From an uncultured Thiodictyon sp. (GTDB taxonomy: Bacteria > Pseudomonadota > Gammaproteobacteria > Chromatiales > Chromatiaceae): a DNA stretch of 43,382 nt. Made by a program: the position numbers and the translations under genes. The stretch is taken from positions 1-43,382 of the forward strand of contig NZ_CAJAXH010000258.1 of NCBI RefSeq assembly GCF_903946935.1. Reading direction: 5' to 3'. Positions within the stretch are counted from its first letter, which is position 1; the number at the start of each line of letters is the position of its first letter. The notes under the pieces were generated by a model that did no database searches, had not been told where the DNA came from, and saw nothing but the letters and a program-made list of their open reading frames with translations. Positions 17,055 through 24,888 of this stretch are shown piece after piece.

Positions 17055-17534
17055 ATGATGGACAGCGGACACTACACTCACCTGTTACTGGCGGTGGATT
17101 TCGATCCGAGCGGTGCGCCCGTGATCGCGCGCGCCGGGCAGTTGCGCACCCTGTTCGGGGCGCGACTCACCTTGCTGCACGTGCTGGAGCATGTGAGCGC
17201 GGCCCAGGAATACCTGCCGCTGGGCTTTGGCGGGGACCTGCCAGTCCCGGACGACTTGGGTTTGGAGCAGGAGCTGCTGGACATCGCCCAGCACCAGTTG
17301 GACGTCGTGGGAGATGCCTTGGGGGTCGCGGCCGGGGATCGGCTGGTGCGGGTCGGTCCGCCCGGCCATACCATCGATGCGGTCGCCGCCGAGGTCGGGG
17401 CCGACCTGGTGATCGTCGGCAGCCATGGTCAGCATGGCTTCCTCGGGCTGTTCGGTTCCACCGCCAAGGCCGTGTTGCGTAGTCTCAAATGCGATGTGCT
17501 ATGCGTGAAGCTGGCTGAGGCGAGCGACGTCTAA
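17055..17534 (+). CDS. Universal stress protein, UspA family
   Basis: The 159-aa protein has an N-terminal HLLLAVDFDPS strand and the C-terminal ATP-binding signature VGSHGQHGFLGLFGSTAKAVL (G-2x-G-9x-G-S/T), the mark of the ATP-binding UspA subgroup. Usp proteins are cytosolic stress-survival factors without a defined reaction. The start is supported by GAAGG shortly upstream. It is convergent with the next gene and separated from it by a hairpin. Confidence 0.9.
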   Translation: MMDSGHYTHLLLAVDFDPSGAPVIARAGQLRTLFGARLTLLHVLEHVSAAQEYLPLGFGGDLPVPDDLGLEQELLDIAQHQLDVVGDALGVAAGDRLVRVGPPGHTIDAVAAEVGADLVIVGSHGQHGFLGLFGSTAKAVLRSLKCDVLCVKLAEASDV

Positions 17535-17549
17535 ATGCCGCGGGAGCGC

Positions 17550-17574
17550 CCACCCTCGGCGACGCCGAGGGTGG
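17550..17574. terminator. 11-bp hairpin between convergent genes
   Basis: CCACCCTCGGC and GCCGAGGGTGG form an 11-bp stem around GAC, 15 bases after the Usp stop and 11 bases before the stop of the Ala-rich gene on the other strand. The position suits a bidirectional terminator, although a T tract is missing. Confidence 0.6.
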
Positions 17575-17585
17575 TTGATGCCCGC

Positions 17586-18011
17586 TTATTTGATCATCGG
17601 CGCGCTGTCCTTCAGCACCGCATCAGTGTCCGCACCTTCGGCCTTCTGGAGGTCGGCGCCCTCCTTGCCGGCCTCGGCCGCCGCTGCCTTATCGACCGCC
17701 TCGGCCTTCTCTGCTGCCTCGACGGCCTTCTCGTCCGCCTTGATGGCCGCCTTGCGGTCAGCCTTGTTCGCCGGGTGGGCCACCGACTTGGCATCCGCGT
17801 CCGCCGCCGCCTTCATCGCCGCGTCCTTCGCCTCGTCGGCCGCAGTCACGGCCTTCTGGTCTGCCGCAACGGCGCGCACATCGGCCTTTTCGGTGGCCTT
17901 GTCGGCGGCGGCTGCCTTGTCCGCGGGGCTGGCGGTTTCCGCGCACACGGCGGCGGAGAGTGCGATGGCGGCCGCGGCAGCGGAGGTCAGGATGAGTTGC
18001 TTCATTGACAT
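17586..18011 (-). CDS. Ala/Lys/Asp-rich secreted protein of unknown function
   Basis: The 141-aa protein has a signal peptide (MSMKQLILTSAAAAAIALSA, cleavage after AVCA at about residue 24). The mature chain is almost entirely Ala, Lys, Asp, Glu and Val, predicted as continuous helix, with repeated KA..AD/DKAAAAD units. GGAG precedes the ATG at 18011. No family is recognised. Such chains resemble periplasmic or envelope-associated low-complexity proteins. The signal peptide, the ribosome-binding site and the terminator support a real gene. Confidence 0.65.
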   Translation of the reverse strand: MSMKQLILTSAAAAAIALSAAVCAETASPADKAAAADKATEKADVRAVAADQKAVTAADEAKDAAMKAAADADAKSVAHPANKADRKAAIKADEKAVEAAEKAEAVDKAAAAEAGKEGADLQKAEGADTDAVLKDSAPMIK

Positions 18012-18243
18012 GCGGTGTTTCTCCAGGGTTGATGTAGCAGGGCCGTGGGCCCGTCATAACGCCGATCGACGCGGGCCTCGAGCGGTCCTCGGGTCCTTGA
18101 CGATCAGCAGAAATCGCGTGCGCGGAACGCAAAAAGTTCAATCTGGTGTTCGTTTCGGGGCTGCACAGCCCTCGCCACGATCTTCGCCCGAGTCTGCGAT
18201 CCGTGCCTGACATTTCGCGACATCGCCGCCACCGATGTTGCCC

Positions 18244-19191
18244 TCAGGTATAGAAATAACGCACCGTATGAAAGAACACCGGGGCGGCAAAACACAATGA
18301 ATCGATCCGGTCCAGCACCCCGCCGTGCCCCTCGATCAGGGTGCCGAAGTCCTTCACCCCGCGGTCGCGCTTGATCGCCGACATGACGAGCCCCCCGGCG
18401 AAACCGACCACGCAGACCAACAGGGCGATGCCGCCCGCCGCCGCCGGGCTGAATGGCGTCACCCACCAGAGCGCGGCCCCGATCAGGCTGGCGGTGGCGA
18501 TGCCGCCGACAGTGCCCTCCCAGGTTTTGTTGGGGCTCAACTTGGGGACGATGCGATGTTTCCCCAAGGTTTTGCCGAAGACATACTGGAGCACGTCGCT
18601 CAGTTGCACCACGACGATCAGATAGAGCAGGAGCTTGGCCCCCTGACCCTGGTAGCCCGGGATCTGGAGCATCAGGAGCGCCGGGGCGTGGCTCACGCAG
18701 TAGACGGCGATCATCAGCCCCCACTGTATGGTGGCGGTGCGGGCCAGGAAGTCCTCGGTGTCGCCGGCCAGCGCGCTGCGCACCGGGATGAACAGAAAGG
18801 CATAGACCGGGATGAAGATGACGAAGAGCCCATACCACTGGATGCCCACCAGCAGGTATTGCGCCGGTGCGAAGATGAAGAAGGCCCAGAACAGGGTGCG
18901 GTGATCGGCCCGGTGGGTGGGGGTGAGGGTGATGAATTCCCGCAGGGCAAAAAAGGACGTCAGGGCAAACAGGATCACCGACCCCAGGCCGCCGGTGGCG
19001 AGCGCCGCCACGAACACCGCCGTCATCACCCACCAGGAGCGGATGCGGGCATTGAGGTTCGCGACCACCAGGCGCGCCTGCTCATCCCGCACGCGCCGGG
19101 CCAGCACCCAGCCGATGGCGCTGCTCAGTGCCAGCAGGCCGCCGATGCCGCCGAGCAGGAGGAGCATCTGCGGGTCAGTGAGTAAGTTCAT
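18244..19191 (-). CDS. cdsA: Phosphatidate cytidylyltransferase, CdsA family
   Basis: The 315-aa protein has about eight hydrophobic segments and the C-terminal CdsA signature: SPNKTWEGTVGG, then SAIKRDRGVKDFG, then LIEGHGGVLDRIDSL. The enzyme makes CDP-diacylglycerol from CTP and phosphatidic acid at the inner membrane. It is longer than the classical housekeeping CdsA and sits with an acyltransferase and a CDP-alcohol phosphatidyltransferase. This resembles the second copy of phospholipid genes found in some proteobacteria (E. coli ynbA/ynbB-like set) rather than the rseP-bamA-linked cdsA. The gene symbol is therefore family-level. Confidence 0.88.
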   Translation of the reverse strand: MNLLTDPQMLLLLGGIGGLLALSSAIGWVLARRVRDEQARLVVANLNARIRSWWVMTAVFVAALATGGLGSVILFALTSFFALREFITLTPTHRADHRTLFWAFFIFAPAQYLLVGIQWYGLFVIFIPVYAFLFIPVRSALAGDTEDFLARTATIQWGLMIAVYCVSHAPALLMLQIPGYQGQGAKLLLYLIVVVQLSDVLQYVFGKTLGKHRIVPKLSPNKTWEGTVGGIATASLIGAALWWVTPFSPAAAGGIALLVCVVGFAGGLVMSAIKRDRGVKDFGTLIEGHGGVLDRIDSLCFAAPVFFHTVRYFYT

Positions 19192-19210
19192 CCCAGGCTC
19201 CGGTCATTGC

Positions 19211-19341
19211 TCACGCCAAGGCGCCAAGACGCCAAGCACAGATCGAGGGTGTTCGTACACTCCCCGTCACCCGCTGCGTGCGCTGTCCGCCGCGGATAGC
19301 GCATTGAAATTCGTTGGCGAGCTTGGCGCCTTGGCGTGAGA
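19211..19341. repeat. Inverted-repeat element with CTCACGCCAAGGCGCCAAG ends
   Basis: The 19-bp border CTCACGCCAAGGCGCCAAG (from 19210) recurs exactly in reverse near 19323-19341, bracketing about 95 bp without a gene. The left border continues with a further GCCAAG unit. Same design as the elements at 8921 and 15279, with a different repeat sequence. It separates the acyltransferase and cdsA genes. Confidence 0.65.
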
Positions 19342-19357
19342 ACGGTCTTTTCCCGCG

Positions 19358-19978
19358 TCATGTGGGTTCTCCCAGGGCGATCAAGGCCGCCCGGGCGCGT
19401 TGCAGGAAGGCGTGGCGATCCTCGCCCGCGGCCAGGGTGAGCGGTGCGCCGAAGGTGGCACTGCCCAGCAGCGGCACCGGCAGCACCTCGCCCTTGGGCA
19501 GGATGCGGCTCAGATCCTGGAGATACACCGGCACCAGTTCGACCCCGGGCCTTTGATGGGCGATGAAATAGAGCCCCGGCTTCAAGTCGCCGATGCTGGT
19601 GCCGTCGCCCCGGGTGCCCTCGGGGAAGATGATCAATGAGTCGCCCGCCGCGAGCGCCTGGTCGATCCGGTGCAGCGCCTCGCGGCTGCCGCTGCCCGTG
19701 GAGCGGTCCACCAGCAGGGCGTTCAGGACCTCGCAGGCGAGCCAGCGGCGCAGCCCCGGTCGGTCCCAATAGTCCGCGGCGGCCACGGGGCGGGTGCGGG
19801 CGCGCAGCGGGGCGGGCAGGGCGGCCCAGATTACCAGGGTGTCCAGGTGGCTGCTGTGATTGGCGTAATAGACCCGCTGCGCGCTGGTCGGGGCCGAGCC
19901 GACCCAGCGTGCCCGCACCCCGGTGATCAGCCGGGTCAGAAAGGCGAGTAGCCTGGCCGCGACCGGCGCCGCGGTCAT
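19358..19978 (-). CDS. 1-acyl-sn-glycerol-3-phosphate acyltransferase, PlsC family
   Basis: The 206-aa protein carries acyltransferase motif I NHSSHLD (HX4D), the substrate-binding motif FPEGTRGDG, and VPVYL as motif IV. It transfers an acyl chain to lysophosphatidic acid or a related acceptor on the inner face of the membrane. The ATG at 19978 overlaps the stop of the upstream CDP-alcohol phosphatidyltransferase (ATGA), so translation is coupled. It probably supplies phosphatidic acid to the CdsA gene downstream. Confidence 0.87.
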   Translation of the reverse strand: MTAAPVAARLLAFLTRLITGVRARWVGSAPTSAQRVYYANHSSHLDTLVIWAALPAPLRARTRPVAAADYWDRPGLRRWLACEVLNALLVDRSTGSGSREALHRIDQALAAGDSLIIFPEGTRGDGTSIGDLKPGLYFIAHQRPGVELVPVYLQDLSRILPKGEVLPVPLLGSATFGAPLTLAAGEDRHAFLQRARAALIALGEPT

Positions 19979-20628
19979 CGTGCCTCCAGCGCGGCCAGGA
20001 TCGCCCGGGTGCGGCGCACGGCGGTCACGCTGGCGCCGATGACGATCATGATGAGCGCCAGCATCAGCACCACCCCGTCCAGCCCCCAGGGGGCGAGGAG
20101 TGCGGCGGTGATGAGCGCGATGGTCATCGCCGCCATCCGGTGCGGCTTGGCCATCGGCCCCGCGAAACTCTGGGGCAGGCCGAGCGTACCGCCGAGCGCC
20201 CGGATATAGGCCGTGAGCAGGGCCAGCAGTCCCGCCGTCCAGGCCAGTTCCGGCCCCCAGGCGAGACCGCAGGCATAGCCGGCCGGGACGATCAGCAGCG
20301 GATCGGCGAGCCGGTCCGGGACCTCGTTGAAGACATCCCCGGAACGCGAGCCCAGTCCCCCTTCCACCGCGACCATGCCGTCGAGCAGGTTGCACAGCAG
20401 CCGCAATTGGATGCAGACGGCGGCGGCCAGATAGAGCCAGAAGCGTACCCCCGGGGGCGCGGCCGGCGACGCGAGCATGGCGATGGCCCCCAGCGCGGCA
20501 AAGCCCAGGCTCGCAAGTGAGATATGGTTGGGTGCCACCCGCCGCGCCACGAGCCAATGGGCGAGCCCCCGCGCCCAAGCGGTGTCGCGGGTCTTGAGTG
20601 GCCGGCGGGCGGGTGGGGTGGCTGACAT
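19975..20628 (-). CDS. CDP-alcohol phosphatidyltransferase (YnjF-like)
   Basis: The protein has several hydrophobic helices and the CDP-alcohol motif in variant form: LLDGMVAV, then G, then DVFNEVPD. The usual Ala-Arg is Ala-Val and one of the four acidic residues is Asn. This variant is typical of the YnjF-like subgroup. The enzyme exchanges CMP from a CDP-linked lipid or alcohol for an acceptor alcohol; the acceptor is unknown. The ATG at 20628 is preferred; a GTG at 20664 is an alternative. It heads the three-gene lipid cluster with PlsC and CdsA. Confidence 0.83.
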   Translation of the reverse strand: MSATPPARRPLKTRDTAWARGLAHWLVARRVAPNHISLASLGFAALGAIAMLASPAAPPGVRFWLYLAAAVCIQLRLLCNLLDGMVAVEGGLGSRSGDVFNEVPDRLADPLLIVPAGYACGLAWGPELAWTAGLLALLTAYIRALGGTLGLPQSFAGPMAKPHRMAAMTIALITAALLAPWGLDGVVLMLALIMIVIGASVTAVRRTRAILAALEAR

Positions 20629-20718
20629 CGGCGGGGTCTCGGTGGGCGAGGCGCGGTTCAGCACACATAGGCACGCGCGACCTTACAAACAATACCAGTC
20701 ACCTCGGAAAATGAAGGT

Positions 20719-20812
20719 CCCCGTGGGAGCGGCATCCGGCCGCGATGCGACGCCGCGATCACTGCGGCAACCGGCGAGCTTCCGTCGCGGCCGGAGGCCG
20801 CTCCCACGGGGT
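20719..20812. repeat. REP-type palindrome (GTGGGAGCGGC family)
   Basis: CCCCGTGGGAGCGGCATCCG at 20719 and its near-exact inverse ending 20812 form a long imperfect hairpin with a short inner part. The GTGGGAGCGGC...GCCGCTCCCAC pattern is typical of REP/BIME sequences. It lies in the 320-bp gap between the phosphatidyltransferase and the CHAT gene. Nothing else is seen in that gap except the ribosome-binding site AAGGA at about 20931. Confidence 0.7.
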
Positions 20813-20948
20813 ACTCGCGTTCCAATGGGTAACGCCTGGCGGCCGTCCGCAACGGATGTAGCGATTCCCCTCCCGCTTTCATCGTGCTTTAATCGCCCTG
20901 CCCGGATCGACCTCTGTCCCCTTAAGCCAAACCAAGGACCGAATCGCC

Positions 20949-23900
20949 ATGGCCGCCCCCGAACTCGTATTGCGCTTCCCCGGCCCCGCCCAGGTCAGTG
21001 TTGCCTACGGCGGCAACGACTCCGGCCAGTTCGCATTCACCAACCCGGTCACCGACAAGGACCGCAACGACATCCGCTGGTATGTGGAGACCTACGGCGC
21101 CCAGTCGCTGGCCGACCCGGATGACGATGAGGCGCGGCGCATCCAGGCGCGGCTGCCGGAGATCGGCAAGGCGTTGTTCAACCCCGTCTTTTCCGACAAC
21201 CGCGCCGCCGGGCGATTGTTCAACCGCTATCAGGACGCCGATGGGGAGCACCGTGTACTCACCATCGACACCGAGAGCGCCGCCATCCTCTCGTTACCCT
21301 GGGAACTGCTGCACGACCCCACCGGCGTCTACCTGTTCCGTGAGCGTCCTCACATCAGCGTGCGGCGGCGCATCTCCGGGGCCACCGGCGGGCGCAGCCC
21401 CTTTGCGCTCCAGCCCAAGCGCCAACTGCACCTGCTCTTCGTAATCAGCCGACCCGCGGACGCCGGCTTCATCGACCCCCGCACCGACCCCCGCGCCGTG
21501 CTCGATGCGCTGGAGACCCATGCCCCTGGCCGGGTCACCTGGGAGTTCCTGCGCCCTGCCACCCTCAACGCTCTGCACGATCGGTTGAACGACGACACCA
21601 GACCTTCCCTCGACATCCTACACTTCGACGGCCACGGCGCCTTCCACCGTGTTTCGGAGCAGGACGTGGTGCGCGGCATCGGCTACCTGCTGTTCGAGCG
21701 GGACGATGGCAAGAGCCACCTCGTCTCCGCCCAGGACCTCGGAGACAATTTGTTTGGCGCTAAAGTGGGCTTGGTGGTGCTCTCCGCCTGCCAGACCGCC
21801 GCTCTGGACCAGGAGGGCGACCCCATGGCATCGGTCGCCGGGCGGCTCACCGCCACCGGCATCCCGGCGATACTCGCCATGACTCACTCGGTGCTGGTAG
21901 CCACCACCACGGCCCTCTTCGGCAACTTCTACAAGAGCCTGGCCAAGGGGCGGGGCATCGCCAGCGCACTGGACGACGCCCGCGCCTGGCTTGCCAACAA
22001 CCCGGAGAAGTTCGAGGTGCGGCGGGACGATGGCCCCCGCATGCTCGAACTCCAGGACTGGTTCCTGCCCGCCCTGTTCCATGCCGGCGCGGACGCCCCG
22101 CTCCTGACCGGTGAGGCCGCGCCCGCCGCCGCCCCGCCGCTCACCCACAACCTGCGCCCCGCTCACGAGGCCGGCTTCTTCGGTCGGCGCCGGGAGCTGT
22201 GGCAGATAGAGCGTTGGTTCGCCGCCGAGACCCGGCGCCTCTCCATCACCGGTTTTGGCGGTCAGGGCAAGACCGAACTGGCCCAAGAGGCCGGGCGTTG
22301 GCTACTGCGCACCGGCCTGTTCGAGCGCGCCGTCTTCGTCGACTTCAGTCAGGTCCGCTGCGACGACCCGCTGGCCGTGGCCGTCAGCACCATCGGGATC
22401 GTTCTGGACAAAACCCTTGCCGATGCGGTTGAAGCCGGTCGAGCACTTGAGATTGCACCGACCCTGGTCATCCTCGACAACCTGGAGGCCCTCGTCCCCC
22501 AAGGTCTAAGGGATTTGCTGGACGCAGCCTCCGACTGGTCTGAACAGGGCCAGACCCGGCTGCTGCTCACCAGCCGCATCCCCGACCTCGATCATCCCGC
22601 CTACCGCATCAAGATGACCCGCGTGCACCGCCGCATCGCCTTGGAGGGGCTGGGCTCGGCTGCCTACCCGGAGGACGCACTGGACTGGTTCGCCGCACTA
22701 TCCCGCCTGCCGGGGGCGGACGAGGATCTGGCGGTCAAACCTCCTAAGCGCGAGGAGCTGATCGAGCTGTTCGACCGGGTCGCTTTCCACCCGCTCTCCA
22801 TCGCCGTCCTTGCCCAGCAGTTGCGTACCCGCACCGCCAGTGAGGTCGGCGAGCGCCTGACTGCGCTGCTGGACGACCAGGCCGACTCCGGGATCGCGAG
22901 CCCCGGCACTCCGCCCAGCCTGATCGCCTCGGTGCGGCTCTCACTGGATCGGCTGAGCGATACCCAGCGCCAGATCCTGGGCCGGCTGGGGGTTCTTCAG
23001 GGTGGGGCCATGGAAGACAACCTGCTTGCGATCACTGGCCTGGTCGAGTGGCGACAGGACGGTGGCCCGTCGAACAGCGAAGGCACTTGGCCTGGGTTGC
23101 GCCGCCAACTGGAGACCGCCGCCCTGAGTGAGGTAGAGCGCATTCCCAGCGTTGATCAGCTCTTCCTGCGCTTCCACCCCACACTGACCCCCTTGCTCTG
23201 GGCCGGGCTTGGCGGTGAGGAGCAGGCCCGCCTCACCTTGGCTCATCAGCGGTGCTATCAAGCCCTTGCTAACCATCTCTACCTCAATGATCACACAAGT
23301 CCCGACCAGGTTCGGGCCATCGCGTGGCGCGAGCTGCCCAACTTGCTGTACGCGGTAGACCAGGCACTCGCGGCGGGGGACGAGAGCGCGGTGGAGTTCG
23401 TAAATTCGGTCAACCTATTTCTCAACTTTTTCGGCCGGACCCGCGAGGCCGCGGCACTCGGCCGCCGTGCGGAGCAGGCCGGCAGTGCGGTGGGTTCAGA
23501 TGCCTGGTACCTGGCGCAGTCCAACCGAGGCGAGCAACTGCTCGGGGCGGGGCAGGCGACCAAGGCCGCCGAGTGTTTCGAAGTCATACTGCGGACCTTG
23601 GGTGAGGCACCCACCTATCAGCTTGCCATGACGCTCAGTCGCCTGGGCCGCTGCTACGCAGACGGCGGCCGCCACGACATCGCTGAGGCCCATTACCGTC
23701 GGGGGATCAAGGTCACGGAATCGTTGGAACAGCAAGAGATCGTCAAACGACAGAATGGACTATTGCAGACAGATCTTGGCGATGTGTTGACGGCTCAAGG
23801 CAGGTTCAGTGAGGCCCGAACGGTCTACGCGATCAGCCTCGGAATAGTCCGTGAGATCAAAGATATCCGAAGCGAAGCGGTGGTCCTGGGGCAACTCGGC

Positions 23901-24155
23901 AGCGTGGCGATGCATGTGGGCAACCTGGTTGATGCAGTGCGGCGTTACCAAGACGGCCTCGCGCTGTTCAAGCAGCTCAAGGAGCCAGCTTCGGAGGCAG
24001 TGTTTGAGAACTTGCTTGGAGTAGCCTTCCGGCAGATGCGAGACTGGAATCAGGCCGAGCGGCACTTAAGGAATTCAGCTGACCTAAGGGAACGAGTCGG
24101 CGACCTTGCGGGGGCCGCTAAGACTTGGAACAACCTAGCAGGCTGTCGGACTTAG
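20949..24155 (+). CDS. CHAT protease-STAND ATPase-TPR protein, truncated by a MITE
   Basis: The present frame encodes 1068 aa. The N-terminal third is a CHAT (caspase-HetF-associated) domain: SLPWELLHD, catalytic FDGHG (His229) and LSACQTA (Cys281). An NB-ARC/NACHT-like ATPase follows: a GRRRE entry motif, Walker A GFGGQGKTE (435-443), Walker B LVILDN (about 506-511) and LLLTSR. A winged-helix region leads to tetratricopeptide repeats from about residue 800. The frame ends inside a 114-bp MITE, adding GCRT and stopping. Removing the MITE restores NNLANVCADSG and 211 codons up to 24888, giving a 1273-aa original. The family acts as ligand-sensing, protease-activating switches in immunity or cell death. 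The partner hydrolase is encoded immediately downstream. AAGGA precedes the ATG. Confidence 0.88.
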   Translation: MAAPELVLRFPGPAQVSVAYGGNDSGQFAFTNPVTDKDRNDIRWYVETYGAQSLADPDDDEARRIQARLPEIGKALFNPVFSDNRAAGRLFNRYQDADGEHRVLTIDTESAAILSLPWELLHDPTGVYLFRERPHISVRRRISGATGGRSPFALQPKRQLHLLFVISRPADAGFIDPRTDPRAVLDALETHAPGRVTWEFLRPATLNALHDRLNDDTRPSLDILHFDGHGAFHRVSEQDVVRGIGYLLFERDDGKSHLVSAQDLGDNLFGAKVGLVVLSACQTAALDQEGDPMASVAGRLTATGIPAILAMTHSVLVATTTALFGNFYKSLAKGRGIASALDDARAWLANNPEKFEVRRDDGPRMLELQDWFLPALFHAGADAPLLTGEAAPAAAPPLTHNLRPAHEAGFFGRRRELWQIERWFAAETRRLSITGFGGQGKTELAQEAGRWLLRTGLFERAVFVDFSQVRCDDPLAVAVSTIGIVLDKTLADAVEAGRALEIAPTLVILDNLEALVPQGLRDLLDAASDWSEQGQTRLLLTSRIPDLDHPAYRIKMTRVHRRIALEGLGSAAYPEDALDWFAALSRLPGADEDLAVKPPKREELIELFDRVAFHPLSIAVLAQQLRTRTASEVGERLTALLDDQADSGIASPGTPPSLIASVRLSLDRLSDTQRQILGRLGVLQGGAMEDNLLAITGLVEWRQDGGPSNSEGTWPGLRRQLETAALSEVERIPSVDQLFLRFHPTLTPLLWAGLGGEEQARLTLAHQRCYQALANHLYLNDHTSPDQVRAIAWRELPNLLYAVDQALAAGDESAVEFVNSVNLFLNFFGRTREAAALGRRAEQAGSAVGSDAWYLAQSNRGEQLLGAGQATKAAECFEVILRTLGEAPTYQLAMTLSRLGRCYADGGRHDIAEAHYRRGIKVTESLEQQEIVKRQNGLLQTDLGDVLTAQGRFSEARTVYAISLGIVREIKDIRSEAVVLGQLGSVAMHVGNLVDAVRRYQDGLALFKQLKEPASEAVFENLLGVAFRQMRDWNQAERHLRNSADLRERVGDLAGAAKTWNNLAGCRT

Positions 24156-24252
24156 TGATGCAACCGATTGAATGCAAAGAGTTTCCTCTTTTGCGCCAAA
24201 AAGTCGTTTTCCTGTTTAATCAATCGGTTACGCCATCAAGTCCGACAGGCTG
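24139..24252. mobile_element. 114-bp MITE with CTAG target duplication, copy 1 (inside the CHAT gene)
   Basis: The ends CAGGCTGTCGGACTT and AAGTCCGACAGGCTG are inverted repeats with one mismatch. CTAG flanks both sides (24135-24138 and 24253-24256). The sequence is identical to copies at 26302-26415 and 27022-27135. The insertion adds 118 bp, which introduces a stop and a frameshift in the CHAT gene. A 4-bp YTAR-type duplication is usual for IS5-like transposases, a tentative clue to the parent element. Confidence 0.9.
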
Positions 24253-24888
24253 CTAGCCAACGTCTGTGCGGACTCCGGTAGACCGGAGGTGGCCGAAACT
24301 TGGTTTCGCAAGGTCATCCAAGTCGGTAAGGCGACTGGCAATACCTTGATCACTGCGGGCGCCCTTCATAACCTTGCGGCCCTCCTGCAATACCAGCCCG
24401 GCCGCCTGTCTGAAGCGCGCCAGTTCGCCGACGAGGCCTTGGCGATCAAACAGACCCTGGACGCTGGCACGGTAAACATCTGGGCAACTCATGGCCTCCT
24501 CGCAGAGATCGCTGATCAGCAGTCACGACCCGGCGAGGCAGCCGAGTACCGCCGCCTGGCCCGAGAGGCGAAACGCCAATTCCCCGGAACGGCCCAAGAG
24601 CTGAGACGTTTCGCGCCGGTGATAGTCGCTGTGGTGCAAGCCGTACACGACGATACGAAGGCCAATTCTACGACGGACGAGCACATACGCCAAGCTAACC
24701 AGGCCGGCGGGGAGGCCGCCGAGTTTGCCCGCGTTATCCAACGGATCCTCGCCGGTGAACGGGACCGGGACCCCCTCTGTCAGGGCCTCTCGTATCAGTT
24801 CTCCCCGGTGGTCGAAACCATCCTCGAAGCCCTCGCCGACCCCAGCACCCTGGACTCCCTTCTGTCCGCTCCGGAGACCGCCGAATGA
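24253..24888 (+). pseudogene. C-terminal TPR fragment of the interrupted CHAT protein
   Basis: From the CTAG duplication the reading continues LANVCADSGRPEVAETWFRK, then TPR-like AGALHNLAALLQYQPGRLSEARQFADEAL and a C-terminal helical region. It ends four bases into the next gene (ATGA overlap). This is the displaced end of the CHAT/STAND/TPR protein. Translation could restart at GTG 24289, giving a 199-aa fragment, but no strong ribosome-binding site is visible. The TPR array is the usual ligand-sensing part, so its loss may silence or deregulate the protein. Confidence 0.85.
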
